From NCBI GenBank assembly GCA_012960465.1, contig DUBF01000164.1, positions 1 through 64,000 on the forward strand: 64,000 bases of DNA, given 5' to 3'. Both the position numbers and the translations under genes were made by a program. This document shows positions 30,226 to 42,482 of this stretch, in pieces; the first letter of the stretch is position 1, and each line of letters opens with the position of its first letter. This DNA is from Rhodospirillales bacterium. GTDB lineage: Bacteria > Pseudomonadota > Alphaproteobacteria > Rhodospirillales > UBA2165. The notes below the pieces were generated by a model. That model did no database searches. It saw nothing but the letters and a program-made list of their open reading frames with translations, and was not told the origin of the DNA.

Positions 30226-31029
30226 CTAAGTTTGATTTTCTATTCCAAGCAGGCGTTTTGTTGCGCCTTCCACATCTTGCTCACGCATGAGGGATTCGCC
30301 TACCAGAAAGGAGCTTATGCCAATCGCGTGCATACGTAACAAATCTTTATGGCTGTAAAGCCCGGACTCACTAACAATAATTGTATTTTCATCTATCAAG
30401 GGGGCCAAAATTTCTGTCATTCTAAGATCTACCTCTAAAGTTTTAAGATTACGATTATTAATGCCGATTAATGCAGGAGAGAGTTTTAACGCACGCTTTA
30501 ATTCTTTGGGGGTGTGGACTTCAATTAATGCATCCATAGCCAGTTCATGAGCAATTGCAATAAAATCAGTTGCTTCTTCGTCGTCAATGCATGCCATAAT
30601 AATTAATATGCAATCAGCACCAATCACTCGTGACTCAATCACTTGATAAGGATTAATAATAAAATCTTTTCGTATAATTGGCAGATCAACTGTACTTCGA
30701 GCTTGCTTTAGGAATATGTTGGCTCCTTGAAAATAAGGTTCGTCTGTGAGTACGGATAGGCAGGTTGCCCCACCTAATTTATACGATTGCGCCAATGCTG
30801 CTGGATTGAAATTCTTACGGATAAGGCCTTGCGATGGGGATGCTTTTTTTATTTCCGCTATCAAACCGAAGCTATTTGCATTCTTTGCATCTTGAAGGGC
30901 ATTTATGAAGCCTCTAGGTGGTTCAATTTCATTTATTTGATTCAGCAGGGTAGCCTCAGAAATATTTGACTTCTGTTTGGCTACATGTTCGCCTTTTATT
31001 TTACATATTTCCTGGAGGACGTTGCCCAA
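30226..31029 (-). CDS. trpC: Indole-3-glycerol phosphate synthase
   Basis: 267 residues, a TIM barrel that closes the indole ring in tryptophan synthesis. Markers: [58 protein letters not shown] and SESGL. It is a stand-alone TrpC (not fused to TrpF) and sits 2 bases after trpD. Confidence 0.97.
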   Translation of the reverse strand: MGNVLQEICKIKGEHVAKQKSNISEATLLNQINEIEPPRGFINALQDAKNANSFGLIAEIKKASPSQGLIRKNFNPAALAQSYKLGGATCLSVLTDEPYFQGANIFLKQARSTVDLPIIRKDFIINPYQVIESRVIGADCILIIMACIDDEEATDFIAIAHELAMDALIEVHTPKELKRALKLSPALIGINNRNLKTLEVDLRMTEILAPLIDENTIIVSESGLYSHKDLLRMHAIGISSFLVGESLMREQDVEGATKRLLGIENQT

Positions 31030-31031
31030 GT

Positions 31032-32060
31032 TTAATCCCCATCTTTATTAAGATTGGTGATTTTAACTAATTTATCTAGTGTCGTTTTTGCTCTTCCGTT
31101 ATCGATTGCTTCGGCAGCAATTTCAGCACCTTCTTTTAAACTTTTCGCTTTATCGGCGATTAGGAGCGCTGCTGCAGCATTAAATATAACAATATCTCTA
31201 TAAGCCGAAAGTTTGCCATTCAGCATTAATTTAACAGCCGCCGCATTATATGACGCGTTACCGCCTTTTAGATTTTTGAGTTTTGTTTTAGGTAGGCCAG
31301 CATCCTTGGGGTTAACTTCAAAGCTAGTAATTTTTCCATTTTTAAGTTCTGAAACGAAGGAAGGTCCTGTTGTGGTTAGCTCATCGGTGCCATCAGAACC
31401 GTGCATCACCCAAGCCCGCTCGCTACCAAGTTTTTTAAGTGTTTCAGCAATCGGTACGACCCATTTTTTAGAGAAAACGCCGGTAAGCTGTCGTTTTACG
31501 CCTGAAGGATTGCATATTGGTCCAAGTAAATTAAAAATTGTTCTCGTGGCAAGTTCAACGCGAGGGCCCGCAACGTGACGCATAGCACTATGGTGACGTG
31601 GTGCCATTAAAAAGCCAATATTTACCTCCCAGATAGATTTCTTTACTAGTTCAAAATCGGCATTATTATTGACCCCCAACGCTGACAGAGTATCAGCTGC
31701 TCCGGATTTTGAGGATAAGGCGCGGTTACCATGTTTGGCGACTGGTATACCACAAGCGGCCACTACTAATGCAGCGCCAGTTGAAATATTATAAGTACCA
31801 GATCCGTCACCACCAGTTCCCACGACATCTATAGCATTTTTAGGAGCTTTGATATGTATTGCTTTGGCCCGCATTGCCTTTGCCGCACCGGTTATTTCAT
31901 CGACGGTTTCCCCTCTGACTCTAAGGGCCATTAAAAAACCGCCAATCTGTGATGGCGTTGCATCGCCTGACATAATTATATTAAAGGCCTTCTCTGCCTC
32001 ATTTGTCGTTAATGATGCACCATCTGCAATTTTAGCTATATAGGATTTCATATCGGTCAT
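31032..32060 (-). CDS. trpD: Anthranilate phosphoribosyltransferase
   Basis: 342 residues. TrpD joins anthranilate to PRPP. The PRPP loop VGTGGDGSGTYNIST and the HGNRALSSKSG and RHHSAMRHV segments are intact. It is the first gene of the reverse run. The anthranilate synthase genes trpE and trpG, usually upstream in this neighbourhood, are not in the window. Confidence 0.97.
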   Translation of the reverse strand: MTDMKSYIAKIADGASLTTNEAEKAFNIIMSGDATPSQIGGFLMALRVRGETVDEITGAAKAMRAKAIHIKAPKNAIDVVGTGGDGSGTYNISTGAALVVAACGIPVAKHGNRALSSKSGAADTLSALGVNNNADFELVKKSIWEVNIGFLMAPRHHSAMRHVAGPRVELATRTIFNLLGPICNPSGVKRQLTGVFSKKWVVPIAETLKKLGSERAWVMHGSDGTDELTTTGPSFVSELKNGKITSFEVNPKDAGLPKTKLKNLKGGNASYNAAAVKLMLNGKLSAYRDIVIFNAAAALLIADKAKSLKEGAEIAAEAIDNGRAKTTLDKLVKITNLNKDGD

Positions 32061-32518
32061 GTTTAACCATTTTCTCCAAGAATTAACTTTAATGGTATAT
32101 AATTATATAATTGTTAATAGGGTAGAATAAGTTTCCCTGTTTTGATAAGACGCTTTTAGAGGTCAATATACCATATTTAAAGTCAATTCTTTATTCATAA
32201 TAGCCCTGACCTAAAAACAATTTTAAAATTCCCAAAAATTACTTACCGGATTGATTTTAAGCAACAATGCAAGGAGATGCAAAATACGTCAAGCGATCTA
32301 TTAGTCCTTTAAATTTATTGGTATAATTATAGTTTGACGTTGTAAAAGGTGAGATGTTTATAATGAGAATGGTATTTTTACTGTAAAGTAATTGAATATG
32401 GTAAAATGGGGGCCGTTAACTTAAGCGGATGCGAATAATTGGTAATTTACTCTGAGGTTACGTCATTGCTTTGTGTTGAATTTTTAAAAATTTTGTATAG
32501 TAATTGTAGAGGTTTTCG
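32061..32518. other. Gene-free gap of 458 bases between divergent trpD and the deacetylase
   Basis: AT-rich DNA that must hold the promoters for trpD (reverse) and the deacetylase (forward). I see no coding frame, no tRNA and no leader peptide with tandem Trp codons. The small palindrome TATAATTATA is the only symmetry noticed and is not informative in such AT-rich DNA. It occupies the place where trpE-trpG often lie. Confidence 0.6.
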
Positions 32519-33664
32519 TTGGCGCCAGTAAGATCAAATAATTTAGCAATAAAAATCCGACATCATGTCTCTAGAAAGTTGATAATAATTGGTCTGCTAT
32601 TTCTTATTATTGTCCTTGTTACATCGTTAAACATGAAAGCTAATATTAAAAATCAAGGCTATTCAATTCAGCTGTTATCGGTGATAGATATTTCAGCCTT
32701 TGCCAATCCATCAAAAAAAGTAATCTCGGTTATTGGAAAGAGTAGGGCAGAATTAGAACTACCAGAACAAGGTTCTCAAATTAAACCAGACATTATAAAA
32801 CCATATGAAGAGACTTTGCCGGACCAAGTATTTGAACCCGAATTAATAATCGTTCCTAATGATGTAACCCAACAAGAAAAAAGCGAACCAGTCTTAGTTG
32901 ATCCAGCGTTAAAAAATACCTGGCGGAAAAATGCGGTTCAACTCAGCGAGATGCCCGTTGGTCCAAAAATAGCCATCGTTATTGATGATGCTGGTTTAGA
33001 TAAAAAAAGGACCGCTGCAGTAATAGGTTTGACGGCTCCAGTGACCATATCCTTTTTGACTTATGGAGAGGGTTTACCTGAACAAGCTCGGTTAGCCCGG
33101 AAGGCAGGTCATGAGATAATGGTCCACATGGCAATGGAACCTTTGAATAAATCTATGGATCCTGGGCCTAATGTCTTGCTTACTGAAAGTTCGCCAAATA
33201 AAACGTTGGAACGTCTCCGTTGGGGTTTAGAGCGTTTTGACGGTTATGTTGGCATCAATAATCATATGGGCAGTCTATTTACATCTGATACAGATGGGAT
33301 GGAAGTTGTCATGCAAGAACTCAAACGGCGTGGACTTTTATTTTTAGATTCTCGGACATCAGTAAAAACAGTGGGTGCTTCAATCGCGCTTGCTTATAAT
33401 GTACCTTTTACACAGCGGAATATCTTCTTGGATAATGAAGCTACTGTTCCGGCAATAAACAAACAACTTCGAATAATGGAACTATTTGCTATAAGAAACG
33501 GTTATGTCGTGGCCATAGCCCATCCCAGAGATGCAACAATCCAAGCTTTATCTCAATGGCTAGCTGTCATCGCTGAGAGAGGGTTTGTTCTAGTGCCGAT
33601 CAGCACAATAGTTGCGAAGCAGCAAGGTTTGTCTCCTATAAATTTAGGTAATCTAGCGTATTAA
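32519..33664 (+). CDS. Divergent polysaccharide deacetylase (YibQ/DUF610 family)
   Basis: 381 residues from TTG 32519 with TAGAGG upstream. A membrane anchor at about 20-40 is followed by a poorly conserved linker and then the deacetylase-like NodB fold: KIAIVIDDAGLDK, GHEIMVHMAMEP, INNHMGSLFTSD, FLDSRTS and VAIAHPRD. The DDAG, HMAMEP and NNHMGS elements keep likely metal ligands. The biological substrate of this family is not established to my knowledge; a periplasmic glycan is the usual guess. Confidence 0.88.
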   Translation: MAPVRSNNLAIKIRHHVSRKLIIIGLLFLIIVLVTSLNMKANIKNQGYSIQLLSVIDISAFANPSKKVISVIGKSRAELELPEQGSQIKPDIIKPYEETLPDQVFEPELIIVPNDVTQQEKSEPVLVDPALKNTWRKNAVQLSEMPVGPKIAIVIDDAGLDKKRTAAVIGLTAPVTISFLTYGEGLPEQARLARKAGHEIMVHMAMEPLNKSMDPGPNVLLTESSPNKTLERLRWGLERFDGYVGINNHMGSLFTSDTDGMEVVMQELKRRGLLFLDSRTSVKTVGASIALAYNVPFTQRNIFLDNEATVPAINKQLRIMELFAIRNGYVVAIAHPRDATIQALSQWLAVIAERGFVLVPISTIVAKQQGLSPINLGNLAY

Positions 33665-33694
33665 TAGGGTTAGTATACTGCTTAAATTTTTCTA

Positions 33695-35587
33695 CTAAAA
33701 AGCAGAATCAACCGTAGCACTATTAATGGTTACGCCAAGTTTTTTACGCAAAGCGTTTGCAAATTGGATCGACAAGTCATTCGTAATATTTTCTTGAAGT
33801 TGCTGTTTAAGTGCCGCCAACCCCTTTTTATTAGTGTCTAGATTTGCTGGATTAATTGTCTGAATTTGTGCAATAAAACTAGCATTGTCCGTAGCCGCTG
33901 AAACAACGTCTTTGCCTTTGGCTTTAAATAAAGCGCTAATTAGTTCGCCGGGCAATTGAATTTTTAACCCTGCACCTGTGCGAAGAAACTCCGAACTTGT
34001 TTGCATTTTGACATTTAATTCCTTCGCAATACCCGCAAGTGTAGTGGCCTGCTTAAGGCGGTTGGTTAAAGACTGAACTTTTTTTTCTGCGGCTATTGCT
34101 TGTTGGTTTAGCCGCCAGGCACTTTCTATGTCAGAGCGAATTTTCTTAAAAGGTCTAAGTACTGGGGCTCTTATTTCATTTACGTGAAGAATAAAATACC
34201 CTGAATCACCAAAATCTGTAAGAGCGCTGTCTTGATCTTGTTCTGTACTAAATGCAACTTGAAGAATAGCTGGATTAAGACCTTGAATTTTCTTATTCGC
34301 CATGTTGAAGCCTTTGGCATTAACTGCTGAAATTTTACGAATTGTAAAGTTTAGTCGTTTTGCTGCTTCCTCGATTGTTGACCCGCTGCCTAGCTCATCC
34401 TCAAAATTGTTTGAGAGATTGTAGAGTGCATCAACAGCTTTTTCTGTCGCTATTGACTTTTTTAATTCAGCTTTAACTTCAAATAACATTTTTTGTTTCG
34501 CCAGTGTAATTTTAGATACTCGTAAAATATGCCAGCCAAGGGGACTTTTTACGGGTGAGCTTATGGTATTTTCTAGTATCTTAAAGGCAGTGTCGGTGAG
34601 CTCTTTAATGGGCAGTTGGCTGCGAGTTAACGTACCAAGCTCGAGTGTTTGTGGGTCAAGATTAGCTAAATCTTTAGCAACTATTTCAAATTTACCGCCT
34701 GCGATAATTTTTTTATATATTTCATCTGATTTAGTCTTGTCTGAAACGAGTATTTGTTGGATTTTTCTAGTTTCCGGTGTTTTAAATTCATCAATTCTAT
34801 CATCATAAGATTCTTTTATTTCTATGTCCGAGACCTTAATTTCATCAACTATATCTTTAGTTTGTAATTGAACCAGCGTAATCGCACGAAATTCTGGCGC
34901 CGTGAATTGCCGCGCATTATTTTCATGAAATCTTCTTAAGCCTTCTACAGTGGCCTTGGCAATTTTTCGAATTGAACTATGTTCTATTTTTATGAAATTC
35001 ATCGAACGTTTCTCATTTCGATATTTATACATTGATTCTAAAAGTGGCCGTGGAACAGCTTGGCCGATATTTATGCCACTTAAAAACTGGTTTTGTAGAA
35101 GTTGCCTTTTGTACAATAGTATATAACTATCTTCGCTTAAACCGGCTCGCTGGATCGTCTCGTTAAATCGAAGGCGGTCAAATGTCCCACTTGGAGATTT
35201 AAAACGGTCATCATCCCGGATTTCACGCGAAACAAGGTCATCGTTTATGAGGAGACCCATTTCTTTAGCTCCTTCGGCAAATATTTTACGCTGAATTAAC
35301 GAGTTTAAAACATTTTCTGTGACACCCATCGCCTTGGCTTTTTGTGCTGTGAAATTATCACCAAGAACCGCCTGTAGACGGCTTACTTGAAACTGAACTT
35401 CACTTCGAAAACTTGCTAAGGTTATTTTGCTTTTTCCAACAGTCGCCACCGCTTCATCATCTTGTTGTGGCGCGACATAGTCACCAATACCCCAGACACC
35501 AAAACTTAAAATTAGCAGCGCGAGGAGAACTTTAGCTCCCCACCCCAGAAGCTTCTCCCGGAATGTTTTATTCTTGATTTCAGGCAT
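33695..35587 (-). CDS. Peptidyl-prolyl isomerase PpiD-like (SurA N-domain, membrane anchored)
   Basis: 630 residues. An N-terminal cytoplasmic stub precedes one membrane segment at about 14-33 (AKVLLALLILSFGVWGIGDYV), then a SurA-type N domain, and a parvulin-type domain (residues about 250-370: RKIQQILVSDK, LGTLTRSQLP, SPVKSPLGWHILRV), then a long C-terminal chaperone domain. The likely role is folding of secreted proteins near the Sec translocon. It converges on the deacetylase and is divergent from tpiA. Confidence 0.92.
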   Translation of the reverse strand: MPEIKNKTFREKLLGWGAKVLLALLILSFGVWGIGDYVAPQQDDEAVATVGKSKITLASFRSEVQFQVSRLQAVLGDNFTAQKAKAMGVTENVLNSLIQRKIFAEGAKEMGLLINDDLVSREIRDDDRFKSPSGTFDRLRFNETIQRAGLSEDSYILLYKRQLLQNQFLSGINIGQAVPRPLLESMYKYRNEKRSMNFIKIEHSSIRKIAKATVEGLRRFHENNARQFTAPEFRAITLVQLQTKDIVDEIKVSDIEIKESYDDRIDEFKTPETRKIQQILVSDKTKSDEIYKKIIAGGKFEIVAKDLANLDPQTLELGTLTRSQLPIKELTDTAFKILENTISSPVKSPLGWHILRVSKITLAKQKMLFEVKAELKKSIATEKAVDALYNLSNNFEDELGSGSTIEEAAKRLNFTIRKISAVNAKGFNMANKKIQGLNPAILQVAFSTEQDQDSALTDFGDSGYFILHVNEIRAPVLRPFKKIRSDIESAWRLNQQAIAAEKKVQSLTNRLKQATTLAGIAKELNVKMQTSSEFLRTGAGLKIQLPGELISALFKAKGKDVVSAATDNASFIAQIQTINPANLDTNKKGLAALKQQLQENITNDLSIQFANALRKKLGVTINSATVDSAF

Positions 35588-35813
35588 TATATCACCAATG
35601 TTAATATAACAACAAAGTTTAAATATTTATTAGTTACTTATACTAATTTAAAATTTAACGTTAAGGCGCCGCATCATAAGAGCGAGTAACCTCCTTAGCA
35701 ACACCTTCGGTGATTGATCAAATCTAAGTCATAAAACTCGAGTTAAGGTCGTAGTGGCTTCATTGAAAACTCTGTGGTAGAAAAATATAATTCTAAAAAA
35801 TTAAGGAGTAGAT

Positions 35814-36581
35814 ATGAGTTTTAAACGGCGTCCTTTGATTGCAGGTAATTGGAAAATGAATGGTCTTTTAGATTTTGTCAAAAACTTAGCAGGTGTTTTG
35901 GCCGACAAAGTCGATCAAAACGATCCTACACATTTTGATATGCTTATTTGCCCGCCAGCAACTTTACTACATCCAATAAAAATTCTGGTTGGTAAATCCG
36001 GCCTTTTATTAGGTGGGCAGGATTGTCATATGGCTAAAAGTGGTGCCCATACTGGTGACATTAGTGCCGAAATGTTGAAAGATTTAGGATCTAGTCATGT
36101 AATAGTGGGACATTCAGAACGTCGTGTTGATTATAATGAAACAAATGAAGTAGTTAAGTCTAAAGCCGAAGCTGCTTTAGGGGTGAATTTAACGGCAATT
36201 ATTTGTGTTGGCGAAACAGAAGCAGAGCGTAATCAAGGTATAACTGTCGATGTTGTTAAAAGTCAGATTTTAGGATCTATTCCCGAGCGCGCGACTGCAG
36301 AAAATATAATTATTGCCTATGAACCCGTTTGGGCGATTGGCACTGGACAAACGCCGACAAAGGGCCAGGTTCAGGAGGTTCACGTTCTAATTCGTAAAAC
36401 GTTGGGTGATAAAATTGGTTTGAAGGAGGCTGAGCAGACGCGTTTACTATACGGTGGCTCTGTTAAGCCCAGTAATGCCATTGAATTAATGGATTTAAAT
36501 GATGTTGATGGGGCTCTTGTTGGAGGTGCGAGCCTCTCCCCAATAGATTTCTGGGTTATTGCCGAAAGTTGTCCTAAATAA
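35814..36581 (+). CDS. tpiA: Triosephosphate isomerase
   Basis: 255 residues. Catalytic residues are visible: Lys in AGNWKMNG, His in VIVGHSERR and Glu in AYEPVWAIGTG, with the phosphate-binding GGSVKPSNA. It interconverts DHAP and glyceraldehyde 3-phosphate. AAGGAG lies upstream of ATG 35814. It starts the forward central-metabolism block. Confidence 0.98.
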   Translation: MSFKRRPLIAGNWKMNGLLDFVKNLAGVLADKVDQNDPTHFDMLICPPATLLHPIKILVGKSGLLLGGQDCHMAKSGAHTGDISAEMLKDLGSSHVIVGHSERRVDYNETNEVVKSKAEAALGVNLTAIICVGETEAERNQGITVDVVKSQILGSIPERATAENIIIAYEPVWAIGTGQTPTKGQVQEVHVLIRKTLGDKIGLKEAEQTRLLYGGSVKPSNAIELMDLNDVDGALVGGASLSPIDFWVIAESCPK

Positions 36582-36690
36582 TTTGCTAAATGTTGCAATA
36601 CCGTATAAAACCCGGCTGAATTTACATGCTTGAATAATTGTAAAGTATACTTGTAAATTTTACGAGAAAAAATTGGGATGGAACGATTTC

Positions 36691-37035
36691 ATGGAAGCTG
36701 TAATTATTGTAGTTCACTTATTACTGGCGGTTGCCATGATACTTTTAGTGTTGATGCAACAAAGTGAGGGAGGTCTTGGCGGTATGGGCGGAGGCTCATC
36801 TTCAGGAGGTGGCATGGGTGGTTTTATGACCAGTCGCGCGACAGCAAATTTGCTGACGCGCTCCACTGGTATTTTGGCGACTGGCTTTTTTATTACCTCT
36901 ATGGCTCTTTCTATTATGGCGGATCAAGGACGTGAGAAAGGGTCAATATTAGATAAACAAATAGGGCCTGCGAATCAAACTCAAGTTCCGGTAACTCCGT
37001 CCGTTCCAAGTATTCCGCGAGTACCAAATAAATGA
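36691..37035 (+). CDS. secG: Preprotein translocase subunit SecG
   Basis: 114 residues from ATG 36691, which begins the family pattern MEAVIIVVHLLLAVAMI; an in-frame TTG at 36673 is less likely. Two membrane helices flank the Gly-rich loop QSEGGLGGMGGG and SRATANLLTRSTGIL. SecG speeds SecYE-mediated export. The tail is Pro-rich. It is followed by a strong hairpin terminator. Confidence 0.93.
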   Translation: MEAVIIVVHLLLAVAMILLVLMQQSEGGLGGMGGGSSSGGGMGGFMTSRATANLLTRSTGILATGFFITSMALSIMADQGREKGSILDKQIGPANQTQVPVTPSVPSIPRVPNK

Positions 37036-37064
37036 TTAAAAAACCTGTAAATATCAAGGTTTTT

Positions 37065-37099
37065 AAAGAGGTGGCAGAAATGCCGCCTCTTTTGTTTTT
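37065..37099 (+). terminator. Rho-independent terminator after secG
   Basis: AAAGAGGTGGC pairs with GCCGCCTCTTT (11 pairs, one U-G) around the loop AGAAAT, then TGTTTTT. A second AT-rich hairpin, AAAAACCT with AGGTTTTT (37039-37064), directly precedes it. pyrG begins 34 bases after the terminator. Confidence 0.85.
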
Positions 37100-37129
37100 A
37101 TCCTTGGTATTGCTAATATATAAATTTGA

Positions 37130-38758
<1,629 letters not shown>

Positions 38759-38765
38759 TGTTATT

Positions 38766-39611
38766 ATGAGTTTGCCTAAAGTTGTAAAAGTTGGACCTTA
38801 TTCAATTGGAAATGATCGTAAGATTAATATCTTAGCTGGACCTTGCGCCATGGAGAGCCGTTCGCACGCGTTAGAGATGGCCCTTGCGCTTAAGGAATTA
38901 GCGGTTCAATTTGACGTCGGCATAATTTATAAATCTTCTTATGATAAAGCTAATCGAACTAGTGTCTCAAGTAATCGTGGTATTGGGATATCAGAGGCTG
39001 TACCCATATTTGCTGACATCAAGGAAATCACGGGTTTGCCCGTTGTGACTGATGTTCATAGTGCAAATGAATGTGCCATTATCGGCGAGGTCGTTGATGT
39101 AATTCAGATCCCGGCATTTCTATGCCGTCAGACCGATTTGCTTATAGCTGCTGGGAACACAGGTAGGGCACTAAATATAAAAAAAGGGCAATTTTTAGCG
39201 CCTTGGGATATGGCCAATGTGGTAAAAAAAGTGGAGAGTACTGGTAATACGAATATTATGCTTTGTGAGCGTGGGGCAACTTTTGGATATAATACGTTGG
39301 TTTCGGATATGAGGTCATTACCAATAATGGCTAAAACTGGCTATCCAGTAATATTTGATGCGACCCATTCGGTGCAGCAGCCTGGGGGAGAAGGAAGCAC
39401 TTCTGGTGGAGATCGGGAGTATGCGCCCGCACTGGCACGTGCTGCCGTCGCGGTTGGTGTTGCAGGCATTTTTATGGAAACACACCAAAATCCCGATTCC
39501 GCACCCAGTGATGGGCCGAATATGATTTATTTAAATAAGCTAGCTGGGATTATTGAAACGCTATTAGAAATTGATGTTATCTCTAAGAAAAATCTAGTAA
39601 CTTCTAGATAA
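38766..39611 (+). CDS. kdsA: 3-deoxy-D-manno-octulosonate 8-phosphate synthase
   Basis: 281 residues. KdsA condenses PEP and arabinose 5-phosphate to KDO 8-phosphate for the lipopolysaccharide core. Markers: LAGPCAMESRSHA, YKSSYDKANRTS, TDVHSA, IQIPAFLCRQTDLL, MLCERGATFGYNTLVSDMRS and DATHSVQQPG. The Cys in MLCERG region and the FLCRQ loop leave open whether it is the metal-free or metal-dependent class. Confidence 0.97.
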   Translation: MSLPKVVKVGPYSIGNDRKINILAGPCAMESRSHALEMALALKELAVQFDVGIIYKSSYDKANRTSVSSNRGIGISEAVPIFADIKEITGLPVVTDVHSANECAIIGEVVDVIQIPAFLCRQTDLLIAAGNTGRALNIKKGQFLAPWDMANVVKKVESTGNTNIMLCERGATFGYNTLVSDMRSLPIMAKTGYPVIFDATHSVQQPGGEGSTSGGDREYAPALARAAVAVGVAGIFMETHQNPDSAPSDGPNMIYLNKLAGIIETLLEIDVISKKNLVTSR

Positions 39612-39771
39612 TATTTATTTACTATAAAATATTTGACGAATATTTAAATTGAATATGCTTCACCGTAACGGATTCAAATTAAATTTACTTTTATTGAAAT
39701 TGCCGAGTTTTAATAACTCAAATATATTTAAAAGCCTAAATTAATAGGGCTAAATTATGTTAAGGAAGTAA

Positions 39772-41049
<1,278 letters not shown>

Positions 41050-41454
41050 TCGTTATGAAAGTTTTACGCAAAATATAGTTGGTCTAACCTTATATTATTT
41101 TGTGGTTGGCACATTTTAACCGGTTGTGATTAAATTTAACGTTTAGTGCCTTTAGTTTAAAAAATCATTTAGTCAAATAAATAAAAATAAAAAATTCTAT
41201 TTTATATTAATGTTATATTAATATTTAAGAATCATATTCGATTTCCACAAAAGAGTTCGGCAGAAAAGTCCGATCAAAGCTAAATATGGATGGCTTAATT
41301 CTCCTCCAGTATGTACCAGGGGGAAACCCGTCCCAGGTTATCATTATTTCGTTGATCATGCGTTAAAGTTTAAACTTATCGCGGTTAATCTCTCTATTTA
41401 CCGCATTTAACTGGATCAGAGTAGTGATAACGGCAGAACGCCGATTGGGGAACT
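41050..41454. other. Gene-free gap of 405 bases between eno and ftsB, possibly with a structured RNA
   Basis: The first half is very AT-rich. From about 41250 composition shifts to mixed GC and several pairings appear: TCCTCC with GGGGGA around an 11-base loop (41311-41333 region), GATCAA with a later TTGATC, a 12-base palindrome AAGTTTAAACTT at 41366-41377, GCGGTTAA with TTTACCGC at 41381-41404 (one mismatch), and CGGC with GCCG just before ftsB. I recognise no known RNA family. It could be an ftsB leader, a small RNA, or chance. Confidence 0.35.
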
Positions 41455-41766
41455 ATGAAGTTTCTAACTGAGTTACGCTTGCGATCCAGTCACATAATTG
41501 GGCCTGTTATCGGATCGTGTTTAATATTTTATTTTATTTATCATGCCGTTCAAGGTGATAGGGGTTTGATCGCATTCTGGCAATTAACTAAACAAGTTAC
41601 CCAGGCAAAAAACACACATTCGATATTGAGCCGCAAACGTGCCCGGATTAAAAACCGCGTAACCTTATTAAATCCACATAGTCTGAATAGTGATATGTTA
41701 GAGGAACGTGCACGTTTTATGCTGGGATATAGTAAGCCCGGTGAGATCGTTATATTTCGAAATTAA
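41455..41766 (+). CDS. ftsB: Cell division protein FtsB/DivIC family
   Basis: 103 residues. One membrane helix at about 17-34 (GPVIGSCLIFYFIYHAV) is followed by a short coiled coil and the family end LEERARFMLGYSKPGEIVIF. FtsB-type proteins bridge FtsQ and FtsL in the divisome. A DivIC-family gene between eno and pdhA is standard in alphaproteobacteria, which supports the call for a short protein. Confidence 0.88.
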   Translation: MKFLTELRLRSSHIIGPVIGSCLIFYFIYHAVQGDRGLIAFWQLTKQVTQAKNTHSILSRKRARIKNRVTLLNPHSLNSDMLEERARFMLGYSKPGEIVIFRN

Positions 41767-41852
41767 TCGTCGATAATTTAAAGGTATTTATTTCGTAATA
41801 TCGGCTCTGGGAACAGAGTTTGCATTATAGACGCGGATTTAATTTGCCTTAA

Positions 41853-42482
41853 TTACACTAGCGGTAGCATTATAAAATCTCTGAAACCTTTGCGTTTAGA
41901 AAGACGATTTAACCACGCTTTTAAGTTAGGTAAATCGGGCCATTTCATAAAATCTTCTGGTAGTGCGTAATAACGATATATTGCACAGCCGGCTGGAATG
42001 TCTCCCATTGAAAATTTATCTCCTGCAATAAAAGATCTATCGGATAAAAAATCATTTAGGAGTGAGGTTTCTCGGTGACAGATTTTTATGTTTTTGCAAA
42101 TAAAATTCAGATCGCGGTGTTTTGGTTTAATCCGAATAAGTCCCCAAAATACTGGGCGAAGGGCGTTCCAGAGATCTGTTGCCTGCCATTCCATCCAACG
42201 TTCAGCTTCGGCGCAGGCTTCTGGTTCAGTAGGGTACAGTTTGCCTTCCGGATAGGAATGAGCAAGATAGCGAACGATTGCGTTGGATTGGCGCAATAAA
42301 GTACCATTATCATCAAAAGTTGGTATTTGCGCTGCAGGGTTGAATTTGCGGTAATTAGGTGAATCGATTGAGCTAACAGTTCCATTTTTGTCTACCCACT
42401 CAAATTCAAGACCAATTTCTTCTAAAGTCCAAGCAACTTTTTGGACATTGATAGAAGAAACCCTTCCATATAAACGGCGCAT
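41853..42482 (-). CDS. Glutathione S-transferase family protein
   Basis: 209 residues. An N-terminal thioredoxin-like domain (MRRLYGRVSSINVQKVAWTL, then AAQIPTFDD and RQSNAIVRYLA) and an all-helical C-terminal domain (ERWMEWQATDLW, FSMGDIPAGCAIYRYY). The Ser in RVSSINVQK is the likely glutathione-activating residue. The substrate is unknown. It is on the opposite strand to its neighbours, interrupting the ftsB-pdhA run. Confidence 0.88.
   Translation of the reverse strand: MRRLYGRVSSINVQKVAWTLEEIGLEFEWVDKNGTVSSIDSPNYRKFNPAAQIPTFDDNGTLLRQSNAIVRYLAHSYPEGKLYPTEPEACAEAERWMEWQATDLWNALRPVFWGLIRIKPKHRDLNFICKNIKICHRETSLLNDFLSDRSFIAGDKFSMGDIPAGCAIYRYYALPEDFMKWPDLPNLKAWLNRLSKRKGFRDFIMLPLV

Noticed and set aside
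32061-32518. Possible trp attenuator or leader peptide before trpD
   Set aside because: No short frame with tandem Trp codons and no competing hairpins with a T-run were found.
33679-33705. Terminator between the deacetylase and ppiD genes
   Set aside because: CTGCTT and AAGCAG can pair, but the stem is short, the loop long and the T-run weak.
35701-35716. Hairpin CACC-TTC-GGTG in the ppiD-tpiA gap as a regulatory element
   Set aside because: Only four base pairs with a three-base loop; expected by chance in a 226-base gap.
41131-41180. CtrA-like sites (TTAA-N7-TTAA) in the eno-ftsB gap
   Set aside because: TTAA occurs often in this AT-rich DNA, but no pair with exact 7-base spacing was found.
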